Assembly (NCBI RefSeq): GCF_001649575.2
Contig: NC_051450.1
Coordinates: forward strand, 17,605,959-17,669,958
Reading direction: 5' to 3'
DNA length: 64,000 nucleotides
DNA from: Kryptolebias marmoratus
Taxonomy: Eukaryota > Chordata > Actinopteri > Cyprinodontiformes > Rivulidae
Below the pieces are notes generated by a model that saw nothing but the letters and a program-made list of their open reading frames with translations, ran no database searches and was not told where the DNA came from. Made by a program: the position numbers and the translations under genes. Below, one piece after another: positions 45,484 through 58,896 of the stretch. Every line of letters starts with the position of its first letter. Position 1 is the first letter of the stretch.

Positions 45484-45792
45484 CGTTCCTTGAAGGAATG
45501 CATATCGCCCGCCGCCTATTATGGCAGAGTTTAAGACTAAAACTATCTTAGGTTGAAAAATTGCGGCATTGTCGCTGTTTTGGTCAAACCTTGAAAATAA
45601 CATTATGCACAGTCTCATTCCATGTTGTGAGATGGCACAATCAGAAAAATTGTAATATTCAGTGAGTTTTTGCCATTTTTGAGTTGGCTAATGTCGATTA
45701 GTTGTCTTGAATTAGGTTGACTAAATGTACTGTACAGCCAATGATTATTTCCTGTAAGAGAGATATTTTACTAACAGACAGACATTTGACTG
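45484..45792 (-). repeat. Repeat family A, near full-length, minus strand
   Basis: Plus strand begins GTTCCTTGAAGGAATGCATA, then TCGCCCGCCGCC, GTTTTGGTCAAACCTTGAAA and finally GAGATATTTTACTAACAGAC. This is the full family order in reverse. Confidence 0.75.
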
Positions 45793-47203
45793 CAAATAGG
45801 TAATGTTTTAAACAAAACACTGTAAGTACTCAGAATACTGCTTGTTGGGATCAGTCTCAGCCACTAACCATCAATTTTTAGTAAAAAAAAAAAACAACAG
45901 CAGCAAAAACTTTATTGAACGTTTTTGCCTTTTGGCATCAGGCAATAATTAAATATTTAGCTGTAAGTAAAAACTATAGACCTTTTTTTTATCAAAAGAT
46001 TTCCATTTAGGTTATAAATGTCATCCTTGCCAAACGAGGGGTTATTTAATGCACTTTTATTTTGAAACTGCAAATAACAACAAGGTAATTACAGAGAATT
46101 TGACCTCAACAAAAAGATAAAACACAAGCTGCACTTATTTACATGTTCTCATTTTTTAATATAATAGGGCAGGTTGTTGTCTTTTAAAACTATATTTCAT
46201 TTCAGCAAACCTTTATATGCTCATAAATATTCAAATTACAAGATAATATTAAAATATCTTTCCATTTAGAAAACTGCAACACATGCGGTTTGGGTCATCA
46301 AACAAATTCACATCATTAAAACTTGGGTTCTTGAATTTATGTAAACACAAGCAGGATTATGACCACATAATTTTGATGTTTTCCTCCTTATTTGATGGTT
46401 ATTGAATATTTCTTCGGGGCTTTAAAGGTCTTTCAAATACCACATATCAAGACTTTGGATCTCAGCTGACCTTCTCCTGCTCCCACATTGATTTTAATGT
46501 AATGCTGTGCCATTTAAGAATGAATTATACATTATATATATATTTTTTATTATTATAGTGTGGCACACTTGAATGGTTCTCCCTATGCTTGCATGTGGCC
46601 ACAGCAACTTGAAGAGCTTTGGCTGAACTCATCAGCATCACTCACTGTGATTGGCTCATTTCCAAACCCCATCATGTGGGAAGGTTTAGGGCCACGAGGT
46701 CAGCTCTGTGTTCGGCAGAGTTATCAAAATTACCAGCCGAGGCACTTTCTCTCTCTACCTCTTCGTTCTGGGACATTTGTTTTATTTATTTATTTATTTT
46801 TGCTGGCTTGAATGTCAATGATTCCCTAGATTAGCCAACTTATTTGTCTTTTAGCTGTTGTGTTCTTGAATGCACAAGTGTTTTTTTTTATTTATTTTTT
46901 TGTTTCACACATTCCCCTCCTCTTTCCTCAACCCTAAACCCTTTCTATCACCCTCCCCTCCCCCCCATCTCACATACGTAACTGTTTCTCTCGTCTTCCC
47001 TTCCCACTTTTATCTTTCTTTGTCTTTCTTCTTTTTTTTTATCTGGCTATCTACCTAACCTTACCCCCTTTCTTTCTCACCTTTCTCCTCTTCACTGGTT
47101 TGTAGACAGCTGCGGGACTGTGCACAAAAGCATCCTATTCATCACCCCACACTGCACCCTCCATAACCCCAACAGGCTATTTCCCCTGACACAGTGCAAA
47201 GGC

Positions 47204-47225
47204 AGACACACACACACACACACAA
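47204..47225 (+). repeat. Short (CA)n tract
   Basis: About ten CA units. Confidence 0.9.
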
Positions 47226-47575
47226 ATTGGCTTGGTTCAACACTGAAGGACTGGGCACACACATCACACATACACACAACAAACAAGTAAACAATCTGCT
47301 GCCAGAGAACAGTGTGTAGATTCTCAATTAATTTCAACCCTGTTGCTTTGTACCATACGGTAATTTATTTTCTACATGAAGACAAACTGGAGAGCCAAAA
47401 ACAAGTGAAGTGTTTGTGCAGGAAAAAAAAACAAAAAACATAAAACCAGAAAATGTCTCAGCGATAGTTGTGGTATCGCTGTCGTTATGCCGGCTTTTTT
47501 CTTTCAGCGAAAAAACAGTTGATTCTATCAGTGGGAAGGGCTCCTCCTGAAAGGCTGAATATCATGACCTTTGAA

Positions 47576-47604
47576 TGTGTGTGTGTGTGTGTGTGTGTGT
47601 GTGT
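47576..47604 (+). repeat. (TG)n microsatellite
   Basis: About fourteen TG units following TTTGAA. Confidence 0.95.
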
Positions 47605-50600
47605 CAGTCTCAGTCCAGGTACATGTTTCTCAGGCTTAGGATCACTGTGGTAAATAGAAAAGGTCAACTGTTGAATATTTTCTTATCTTCTGCCCAGCTT
47701 TCGCTTTTAGCCGTCATAAAAAAATGGTCCATTTAAGTTTTGCTGCAGCTGCACGTTGGTCTGCCAATCCTTCTATTTACATTCATGTTTTGGCACATTA
47801 AATGAGCTGGAGATTAGATACTGGCTCACAGGAAGACGTGTAATATTTTTAGAAGACGCAGAACACTTCACACATAGGCTTCACACTTCTGGCATCTTGT
47901 TAAAATGATTTTTTTCCTCATAGAAACTGGAAAATTTTGGGAAACAAATATAATACACTCCGCAGTCATACAGATTTAATTACATCATAGGAACCATTGA
48001 TTCATTTTATGAAATAAAAAGACACAATAAACTCAGAAGGCGTGGAGATTTATTGTTAATTTATGAGCAGGGGTCAAGTTGGAGATGCTGGTCAGTTCGT
48101 GCCTCCACCAACTCGTACTCCCACTGCGTACCAATAGGTTACACAGCTGTCAACATTTTACATCCATGCATTTACCATAAGCACTGGGGTTATGCATTTC
48201 TGATCTGTGGCAAATATGATGCATATTTCAAGACACTGCCAACGATTTAATCCATTAAAGATACATGAGCGGCAAAAACCGATTTGATACGATTCAACCC
48301 CTAATCACGACACACTTCTGCCTTTTGATTCAACACGTTAAGATTCAATGCAATACAACAAAACAAATGAATGAGTTTATGTCATCGATTGAGAATAAAA
48401 TTTTACTTCGGAATAAAAAATGACCAGTCAAAAACAGGTCTTGTTTTAAAATGACGAATAGAATAAAAGTGAGCTGGAAATGTGTTTTCTACATTAGAAA
48501 TAATAACATATATATTCATTTTTTTCTGAGATATTAGTTGATTCCAACGATCAGGGTGTTGCACGTTTTCAGAGTGTTTGTTGCTGTTCACACTGGCGCT
48601 GCTGCAGTCCTCCTGAACAGCAGGTGTCACTAATGAGAAAACAATAGTGCTAAACGGCGCTATGCCCCAATAGGGCATTTGTTTTCCATACATAAATGCA
48701 CTTTTTTAAAATTATTTTTTAACTTTTTTGTTATATTTTCTTTGTAGACTCTTCATTTATTTATTAAACACATTGAATTTTATTGGTTCAAAACCAAATC
48801 AAACCGTTGGATCTAGCTTTAATCCCGAATTTGCATCAGTACAGGGCTGCTCTGCTGCCCGTTAATAGGTTAATCTTCACATATCTTATATGCACATATC
48901 CACTCATGCACATGACTCTCCATACATGCATCATTTTAGGCACCAGCTCGGCGCCATGCAGAACCTTTTTTTTTACCTAACAGTGCATGTTTCTGAGTCA
49001 AAATCCTTAAGCTCAACCCAATTTAAGTCCTGTTTATTAATTATTGTCACATTATTAAATGCACTGTTAATGAGCTCATTCATAAAGACTAAAAGTAGAG
49101 ACATTTAATCAAACTTAGTTGCTGAAAACCTGCTGTCGACTAAATGATTTAGTGAGAGCAGTGGCTGTAAATTTTAACAACAAAAGCTGGAAAACCAAAG
49201 TTGTTTGCTTAAAAAGTAGGACAGAGATGAGTGAAATCCCAGCATCAGTTCTCAGTGGGTACGTGACAAATAGTCCTTTTTATATTACCTGTATTAGTTT
49301 CACTTTTGTTCTGATAACTAACAATAAAGTGGCTTTAAAAATAAGACCAGTCTCATTTTAGAAGGTAAAACCACCTTAGTTTCGTCTTGGTTATCACCTG
49401 TGCCAGATTACCTTCATATTACATCTGCATACTTTTTAATTTAACAGACATGATAAATGAAACATGTTAGAGTTTTTCAGTGTTGGTTTGGCAGATCAGA
49501 GCTCTTTAAAGTTACCTTTATTTTTTCTCTCTCCTCCTGTTATGAAAGATGCTGTATCGTGTTGTAAAGGTTCCTCTAGCTGTGCTAAATCTTGACATAG
49601 TTCTTTCACTTTCTGAATTTTCTCTTCTTTCATTTTCATTTTTCCACACTTGTGTCTCTTAAGACCACCCACTCGCCTTCTTTTCCACCTGCTAAAACAT
49701 CCTGTGGTACTCTGCATATTTTTTTCCTGATTCTCTCTACTCGGGTACACTTTTGGCTGTTTTGCGCTGATGCTTTCCAGCTTTCGGTCTCTCAGTTTGT
49801 GCCATGCTTGTCATTCTGGATTCATACTTGACATTCCCCTATGTGTTTACTTTGCCTGATTTTATACAGCCTTTACTGTTGGCTAGTAAAGCAGAAAATG
49901 TTGCCTTTGCCATCTTGCCATGTGTGTCATGCTGTTGGGTCCTTGTCTCAACCTTGACACAATTACACACAAAAAAGCTGAATACATTTTTGGGAAACTT
50001 GATGCTTGTTTATTTCAAACCTGTTTTGAACAACTTAATAAACTCTAGATCTTAAGTATGCATTAAATATTATCCAGTGAACAACTATATATACCTTAGC
50101 TTGGATTGACTTTATAATCTGGAGTTGTAACATTACCAAGATTTAATGGTTACAACTAAATTATATATATTTTTATCCACTCAGAATCTAATCTTTTATC
50201 AGAAATCACAAAACCTCTCTTTTGTTGACATTTTTTCTTGCATCTAAAACACTCTGTAGCTTCTTGCAGCAGCTGTGCATAGTGATAAAGCTAACAGTAC
50301 AAACACAGCATAGTGACAAAGTCAACAGTTATCAGTCTTCTGGACTGGCGCTGCTTTCCTCACACCTCTGCGCTCAGCCACTAACTCGCTCCCCTCGCAC
50401 TTAGTGTTAGTTTCATCCCTACTATTTTGTCTCTCTCAGCTTTCTTGACTCGCAAGCATTTGTGTCCAGCAACCAGTGGCCCATAAGTGAGCGTGTTCTG
50501 TGATGGTGTCTGGGTATGTTCCCACTTGTTGGTGCACAGGCACACAACAAAGCAGTGGAGAACAATGAGTCTGTTGTCTGAGATAGGGCAGCTAGTTAAG

Positions 50601-51449
50601 ATATGATCTGGCTGTTTTCAATCCCTCACTTTATCAGTGACAGGCTGGCCAGATTAGTGATTGTCAGTGTTTTTTTGTTTAGTTCTTAAATGTCAAGAAT
50701 GCATTTTGAGCTGTTGTACTTCCAAGCAACACAACATACTCAGAAAATACTAATTAGCAAGTTATTACATTCCTAAATATGTGTATTTTGTCTTTGTGTC
50801 ACCTTTTATGTCTTTCTATTACCAAGTAGAAACTTGGAACTTAAAACTGGAACTGAAGCAGCTGGAGGATTTTTTATTAAGCCTAGTTTTGTTTATGATT
50901 TTATTTGTGCCTTGTGGGCACATTCTGTCTACCTTAAGCTCCTCCTTTTGTGATGGATGCTTTCGGATTCGGGGCATTAATTCACTGATATGCAGAGCTA
51001 TAAATTGTGTGGTCATTTTCTTGGGTTTTCATCAGCTTCCTCCATCAGACAAAGACCTCAAGACAAATCACCAGGCCTTATTGGCCCTGATGAAATGCAT
51101 TTCTAGCAGGATATGGGAACAACAGCCCAACAGTCATTATTCACGGTGAAAAATGTGCCTCTTATTATTATATAGTTGCTTTCGTGAATAAATCTCTGTT
51201 TGGACCTCACTCGAACGTTTCACACTAGTGATTCATGTCGTTACTAATTATCAAAAGATATTGAACAGGGCCTAATGCTGTTATTAGCAGTTACTCATGT
51301 CTAAAACCCAATTGATAAAGTAATATGCTCGATTAAGGTTTGTAAATAATGGCTCATTATTACCAAATGCTTTTCTTTGCCATTTGACAACACTCTGTTG
51401 TCAGCAGAACCACCTTAGACCAAGCTAAAAAAAAAATGACTTTTTAGAT

Positions 51450-51990
51450 AGACATCTTACCTGCAGTAAGAATCACTCAGAAGATTATCAGTTTAGAATA
51501 TCAAGCAGAAGCTATTTTAGGGGAAATTGAGCTATTGTCTGGTCAGAACGAGGCTACTTCCATTAGACTGATGCTGTCTTAAAACATCTCTAATCTGATT
51601 TTTTTAAAGCGGTTCATGCATCTGCTGTCTTATAACCCTTTACACCATTCACCTTGACTTTCACATAAGGTGGTTATTTACAAAGATATTTATGGTTATT
51701 TACCCCGAAGACTACGTCCGTCTGTGGTCCATTACCAGTAACGATTCATGTGAAAGTTATGTTGTGAAACGAACCATAATCAGCATGCCAGGCAGAGAAA
51801 GTTTCTGATGCAAAAGTAATGTGGTGTAAGAAACAAAAATTTGCTATGCGAGTTTCACATTGACCATTACTGGTAAAGGACTGCGGACTGATTCGGTCTT
51901 CAGTGTAATGCAAAAGTGATAGTGATGTAAATGTTATTAAAATAATGTTTGCATGAACTGCTATGAGATTTCTTGAACCCGACTCAATTT
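51450..51990. repeat. Repeat family B, foldback with long inner palindrome
   Basis: The left arm has ACATCTTACCTGCAGTAAGA and TCTTAAAACATCTCTAAT. The inner pair is GAAGACTACGTCCGTCTGTG then GTCCATTACCAGTAACG at 51709-51745, against the complement of TTACTGGTAAAGGACTGCGG then ACTGATTCGGTCTTC at about 51868-51902. Confidence 0.75.
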
Positions 51991-54349
51991 AGATTGCATA
52001 ATTCTAGAGCTGTATTTTGACACCTGACAGGAGCTTTCCTTACGACAGAAAATATCCAAAGCCAAAGTCTCGATTGTCCTGGTCTAATCACTCCAATTGT
52101 AAATAGGAATAAAAACCTGGTTCACATCTGCTTATCTTCATTTCAAATGTGTACTTAAAGATTAAATCATAACTGTGGGAGTGGCTGTCAAGGTGGGCAC
52201 AGAGCAATGATACGCCTGGCCTAGAATACCGTTTTCCAACTTGTGCACATGAACATAGGCTGTAATTTTTAAAAAGTGACGGCCCAAAACGCTGGTTTGC
52301 TTGGCTGCACTCGGATATCAGTGAGAGTCCAACAGAAAATTTGCCGACAATATTGCAATTTTCTTGCAAGTTTGAGTCACAAACTAGCCTCCAACAGTCA
52401 CAGCCCAGTGTGATACTGGCTTTAAAATCTCATTAGTTTCAGGATGTTGGTGGTTCAACACCATATCAGAGTGCAGTTTAAGCTAATAAGAACAGATCTT
52501 AGCTTTAAAATAAATTCTTTTTTAAAAATTGGTGTTTATCTCCATTTTACCACGTACATTATGATCACATTCACTCAAGTCAGTGAGTACTTTCAGGGAG
52601 AGACTATCATATTACTACTACTACTACTATATTAGGACCATCATAATGCTGTCATTTCACCTCATTGAGCTTTACCTCCTCCTGCCTCCAGTCATGAACA
52701 AATTGGCTGTTCATGCAGAATTTCACTGACTGCTTTCACTGTTATCATAAAGTTGGCTGTCAAAGCGTAGGTCACTCAACAGTGTGTCACAAGCCAGTCT
52801 TGTTTTAGAGGTGATTCTATGTCGTATTAATAAAAAAAGCCAGACCAAGAGAAATCTATGATAACATTATTTATTTTGCTCAGTAATGCAAGAGATGCGC
52901 AGTCGAATTCCGAAAAATATTGTGCCTTACACGACTCCATTTGATCTACATATTTCACTTCTCATGCTACAATGTGACGATACTCTGGAGACTCACCTAG
53001 AAAACAACGGTTCTGGAAGAATCTATCATAGCTCCATTAAAACTTCAGCTTCATCCTCCTCTCCTTGCCTTCTTCCCCTCATTAATCAGCAGACCAGCCC
53101 TCGGGGCTCTACTTTGCGGCTAAGCTCTCCCTTCAGTGTGTGTCTGAGTGTGTGTGGGCGTACAGTACAAGGGCATTGTTTGTGTCTGTATTTGCATATG
53201 ATTGCACGCATGGGTGATTTTTATGTGTTTAAATGACCCACAGTGATTTTGTTTCTGCGTGAACGCATTTGATTTAATTCAGTTTTCTGTCAAATTAAAA
53301 ATCAGATAGAAACTAACATCGTAACTGTCAGCTCTCCCCAGAGAAGCCTCTCATCAGTCACTTATCTCACCGAAAGTGCTGCCAAATTCAATTTAGTCCT
53401 CATTTGATCTTTGAATATTGTACCAAATTGTCTCTTTTGAGATGAGTCGTCTTGTTTAAAAACCATGCGTGCATATGGTTTTTTAAAGGGGGGGGGGGAG
53501 TCGGAGGAAGTTATTCTCGGAGAAAAGTCTCACCTAGCTTTTATGTTTGAATCATTGTCTATAATGAGTTCCTCTCCTGCAGTTACCTTTCATCAGCCTG
53601 CTTGCCAAGCACATTCAGTACAGTGTGCAGCCAAAGATAGCTTCAGCTGTGTGTCTGTGTGTGTTAAGGGGCTTGTCTTTGTGTCTGTGTTCTTAATTTA
53701 CTCGCTGTGGTGCATAGGTAAACATTATTATGGCCTTGCTAAACGAATAAAATGTTGCACCTGCTCTGCATTAAATGCAGTCTCGTTGAATAATGTCCCC
53801 ATGGCAATTCTGTCAGCTGGCTTTATTTGTGGCACTAATTGTTAGGTGATTTTTTAAAATATTATTTGTTAATGCGCCGTCACAAACGTCCTGACCTCTG
53901 AGTCATCTGTAAGTGGGGGGGGGGACAAAAAAAGAAAACAAGTGGTGTGTGTTACCTGTCAGCGCTGGAGCTCCTGTTTGTTTCTGTTAGTTTGGGGCCG
54001 AGTTTAGACGCTCCGCTCTCCTCCTTTCCCTCGTCCTTTCTTGGGACTTCTTTTAATAGTAAGGAGGTGACAGTTTGCATCTGGCTGAGCACCAGGGGGT
54101 GACAGTTTGGGTTCCTGCCCAGCTTTGCGCAAAACACTCGAGAGGTCTCCCTCACATTGCATGCAAAAGGTTTTAAATTTGCCCTCAATCCGACTGTCAG
54201 GCCCTACGATTTCAGGGATAGAACTGGACATATAAATAAAAAGCAAAAAATATATATTTTTTTAAAATATGTGAACATAATTTAACAAAAACAAATAAGT
54301 AAAAAGAATAAAAGAAAAAAAAAAACAATTCAGAGAGTCCCAGTCTTTG

Positions 54350-54490
54350 TTTCTGTCAGTGTAGTTTATTTTGAAAGGATTAAAGAATTAAGTGGAAACT
54401 ATGGTTGCGGGTGAGCTCAGCTTTGTCAGAATTTGTGCGTCTCCCTCCACATTGATCCATTTGACAGGTGATTATATAAGAATATAAAGA
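54350..54490 (+). repeat. Repeat family C copy
   Basis: GTAGTTTATTTTGAAAGGAT, then ACTATGGTTGCGGGTGAGCT, then CAGCTTTG aligns with 35726-35795. Confidence 0.45.
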
Positions 54491-56695
54491 GCCCCCAGCT
54501 AGCAGGATTAGCAGCAGCTGACGTCTCTGTACCTGAAACCTTTGGTTCATTAGAGAGTTTTCAGCTGCAGGACTTGGAGTGAATAAACTTTATTTATTAA
54601 GTCCCAACTGTGTGGACACAATCATATTTTATGCAAAAACATAAGGGGGAAAGAAATGAATATTTAATATTGAATATTTAATGAAAAATTGAATAACTAC
54701 CTACAAATTTGAAGAGTATTTTTTGTTAAAAGTGTCCATTCCTGGCTGTCACTCTTGGCGACAAAAAAAACAAAACAACATTTGTGGAGTTTCCAATATG
54801 TCTTGAAACTTTCACAAACTTTTTCAAACTTCCTTGCTTGAGTTCCAAAGTGTTGCTGGAATTTTGAACAACGAAAAATTAACAAAACTAATTTTCTCTC
54901 AAAATGTGTTTGATACCCTTGTCAATTTATTTTTTGACTTTTTGTAATTTTACAGTTCTAGAGCTGTGTATTTTTTGTATGTGAATTGCCACCTGTTTAT
55001 TTTAATGTAATTTTTTTTACTTTTATGTGTATTTGTATCTTGGCACTGCTGTTTACATCGATTGCACACGCAAATTAAAATGTACATTGAAATGTTTGTG
55101 AAAAGTTGTATTTTTGTTTTTGCTACAAGATGCAGTCAGAGTTTTATACCTTTAGCTTAGCTTATTAAAACCTAGATATATAAAATAAAATGTATTGTGT
55201 TATAAGTACCAATTTAGTGTGATTCCAAGTAAAGATTTGCCAATTTTCTCGCAATTTGGGGTCTTCAACAAGTCCCCAACAGTCACAGCTCGGAGAGATG
55301 CTTCCTTTTGGCATGGCTTGCTTCTTCACCGGTTCACAAACAAGACGTGAAGGGATCAAAGACTTTGTATCTTTAAATCTGATATTCTTCTAGAAGAAAT
55401 ATAAAGGCTACGCCCGATTAGGTGAGGCATTCTCAGAAAAGCATTAGTAATGAGCCAAAATAATCTCAAGTGTAGGCCAAGGTAATCTGATCTTCTCACT
55501 GTTTAACAGCTTTTATTATTTTCCAAGAAATATTACTCGTGGAATAAATTTTGGATAAGATCTGCCAAGAGCAAACAAAAATAGTCCTAGCCCTCCAAGG
55601 AGGTAATTTTAACGATATATTAGGGGAACATAATTGCTGTTAAGAATCATAGAACTACAGAAAACATCAGGTAGAATAATATTAAACAGAAGTAACTTTT
55701 CACTCACTGTTTAATATAAATGTGCCAGCACAGTCAGATTCGGCAAACATAAAATGAAGTTTGAACCTCAGAGCAAGCACAGGGGTCAACCCCTTCCCAC
55801 TCATACACCCTCCTCCCACCACGCTCCCCCTCTCACGCTCCCAATTGTTCCCTCTCATTTCAGAGAAATGTCTGTTGGGCGAAGTGATAATTGCATTCCT
55901 CTATGATTTCATGCTGAGACACAGAGTGACGCTGAATCGCAGCCCACTTATTCCGAGAGAGTGTGTTCTTTGGGAGGAAATGAGACAAAAACAATATGAC
56001 AAACTCCATCGGACCCTGTTCTTTGACATAAAAGGTCCGTATTTTCCTGGCTCGCAACACACACACTCGCATGTTTATTCCCCGAGCGTCGTCTTTGATT
56101 TGCAGACTGAATGTGGCTGAGTCAAGTTAGTTCCACCAAGTTGTGAGGGAACAGTTGTTGTGGACCCAGAACGCTTGCCGCTTTCCCAGTAAACCGTATC
56201 CGAGAAGCTGCTCGAACACCAGGGAGGGGGCACTTCTTTAAAAATAATCCTCCGAGGGGGGTGGTGGGTTAATGGCGCCACTGCATGACAGTTACTGCTT
56301 TTAGGGCTTCTGATGAGCTTCAGGAAAACAAAATGTCCTGGAAAGCGCTGGTTTTGTTCTGTCCTCTTCAACATGCAAATATTTGCTGGAACACTGAACA
56401 GTGCTCTGTGCCTCGTTTGATTTCACAGTGTTTATTGATATGATAATGGAGTGGTCAGCTAATGGTAATCAAGCTTGGCAGAGATGCTTGATGGTTCTGG
56501 GCAAAAGCTCCTTTCATCTTTGTATCCTGTTCCAACAGGTCGGCCATTTCTAACGCATGGGATTTGGTTTCCACGTGGCAATGTTTCACCTGTTGAGCTA
56601 AATGCTAATTTCGATTTAAAATGTAGAATGGGAAAAAAAAGGGTTTTTTTTCTATCTTACGTCAGAATCTAAATGTAAGTTTTGTTCTTTTATTT

Positions 56696-56950
56696 TGGAC
56701 AGATTTTAATGAAACTCTCAGAACGTATTTACTGGATGTGTGCCTACAATTGATTAACTTTTGGAATCAATCCGATTTAAGATGGTCGCCACAGCTAATC
56801 GACCTTCCGAATCACAACAATGGCTATAACTGAGTCAATTTTACAGATACTGAGCTAAAATTCGGTGTAGTAGTTGCTGAGACTCCTCCCCAAGCACCAA
56901 CAGGTCGCATGAGACTTTTATTTAAAATGACAACCTTAATTGTTCTTAGC
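56696..56950 (+). repeat. Repeat family A copy
   Basis: TGGACAGATTTTAATGAAAC, ACAATTGATTAACTTTTGGA, TTAAGATGGTCGCCACAGCT and CTGAGCTAAAATTCGGTGTA occur in family order. Confidence 0.75.
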
Positions 56951-57196
56951 AAAATACCTCATGAACCACCGGATCAGTTTTATAAGTTCATCAATCAGCC
57001 TGGAGAAAAGATACAAATTGTTGGACAGCTTATTTTGGTCTATAAAAACATAACACTGTGCTGCTTGGTGCACTTTTCCTGCGGTGGTCTAAGTATTCTT
57101 GTCGGTGAGGGCATTCTGCCATAGTCAAATTCCTCTTTGTCTGTGTGTTATTGACTGTGAAAGCTTTAGCTTGTACATGGATTAAATGGAAATTGT

Positions 57197-57220
57197 GGTG
57201 TGTGTGTGTGTGTGTTTGTG
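57197..57220 (+). repeat. (GT)n microsatellite
   Basis: About eleven GT units with one T interruption. Confidence 0.9.
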
Positions 57221-57870
57221 TGCAGAGGATTGCTGACTAAAGCTGTAATACATAAAGAGCTTTGGAAGAGGGATGGTTTAAAGAGCAGGCAATTGTCATA
57301 ATGATGACTTAAACCAGAATTGTACCGTCGTAAAGATGTTTCGCACATGCACGCGAGTCCATCACTGTAGCAACGCTTGCCAGCCTCAGTGTCACTCGGA
57401 TCAATACTGGCTAAAAATTTATGAATGAATAACTTCACCACAGTGAAGTAAGCAGTGTTATAAAACTGTATTGGTAGATTATGGGATTATGATTACAGTG
57501 TAAGCCTTTGTCCTCTCCCTTCTTGTAAAATCAGTGTTTACTCGCTCAGTCTAGACGCCCAGTACCCCAGAGAAAGAGCAGGTTGACCCTGAGACAATGC
57601 AGGCAATGCATCACCCTATTTATAGCTTAAAAAAGCCCCCACCCTACTTCTCTTTGCTCCGTCGTACCTGAGAGAGAAACTTCGGTATTGACCCACATCT
57701 CCTTCAGAATAATTTTGCTGCTATTTTTGTACAGTGCCTTAACAAAAACGCTGCTCTGCCACAAGCGTGATGGCTGGATCCACACAGTATGTGACATTTT
57801 AAGTTGTGTTTTTTCCTCAAGGCTGCACAGCTCTGCCTGGGTCAAACAGTCCCCCTTGTCAACCCCTACT

Positions 57871-57894
57871 CTCACACACACACACACACACACA
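57871..57894 (+). repeat. (CA)n microsatellite
   Basis: About eleven CA units. Confidence 0.9.
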
Positions 57895-58204
57895 AATAAG
57901 AAACAGTAAATGTACTTTTCTAGAGCTCACCAGTGTTATTTACACAAGAAACAAAGGGTGTTTATAAGGGTTGTGAAAGCTCAGAATGAAGTTTTGAAAC
58001 CACTAATCTGTGCTCTATAATGTTATATGTGAAGTTTAAAGATCCCTTTGAGCTGTGCAACAGAAAGTCATCACTGTAACTTATCCTCAGAGTTGGTTTT
58101 AAAAGAATGACTTGTCATGAACCCAAGTAGAAAGCTGCAGCCACGTCGCTTTTGTGTCTCTGGCCTTTCAGCCGCCATTCTCACCACCTTATTTTAAAAT
58201 TTCC

Positions 58205-58340
58205 CGTAAAGGAATAATTATTGTTTTAAGTGGGGTTGTATGGAGTTGTTACAAGCAGTCAGTATCCTACCTGCAACAGACTGCAATAGATCAATCTTAG
58301 TTTGGAGAATCACACTAACAGCTACTGAAAGCTTTGCTGG
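58205..58340 (+). repeat. Repeat family B, left-end fragment
   Basis: AAAGGAATAATTATTGTTTT, AAGTGGGGTTGTATGGAG, TATCCTACCTGCAACAGA and TTAGTTTGGAGAATCACAC follow the left terminus and arm of the 38930 copy. Confidence 0.65.
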
Positions 58341-58458
58341 TACTTTGAGCAAAACATTAAGTATTTTCTCATCTTTTGCATTGAATATTAGTTTATATTG
58401 TCAGTATTTTCTAAGCCAAATATTGTTTTAGTTGTGTTAATGAGTAACAAACAAAGAG

Positions 58459-58896
58459 ATGCCACAGAGTTCCAGGAGGAACAGACCCTGTGTGAACCGG
58501 TGTTTCTGTGAAACACAACAAACCATCCCTACACCCTCAACCTGCAGCTTCACGAGCAGATTTACCGACATGCACGCTGCAGAGAGGGCTTTTACAACCG
58601 AGCTGCACCTGTGGGAAAAGCAGCCGCCGCAAGGAAACCTGAATCATTTTTTGTGCTGCCAGCCTGTGCAGACCAATTCTCCATAACTGTGTTTCCAAGA
58701 GCACATTTCGCTGAAAAATTCAGCATATTTATTACCAAGTCCACATTGCAGTGTGCTGACTTTGAAGCTGACAAAATGAAGTTTGAACTTCTCAGTGATC
58801 CATTTGATGTTGACGTCAGAAGAGCACCTCTGCATGACCAAACATGGCTGATTGAACTTGGAGCCAAGAAAAGATGTCATGTAGTTGGTTTAGGCT
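58459..58896 (+). pseudogene. hAT-like transposase relic (ZBED/GTF2IRD2-type C-terminal part)
   Basis: One frame reads ELHLWEKQPPQGNLNHF at 58600-58650. After a frame change, another reads HFAEKFSIFITK and ADFEADKMKFELLSDPFDV, then DVRRAPL at 58701-58824. These resemble, in order, the segment of hAT-derived proteins with L-LWE-Q---GNL-HF, then F-DFE--K--FELF--PF-V-VE-AP--LQ-EL. The two halves are in different frames, and no upstream zinc finger or catalytic part is seen. It is an old 3' fragment of an element, not a working gene. Confidence 0.65.

Noticed and set aside
55761..56120. A 119-codon frame as dok exon 2
   Set aside because: It lacks the RCWLVFKK and SSKGP motifs of DOK exon 2 and begins in low-complexity CTCCC sequence.
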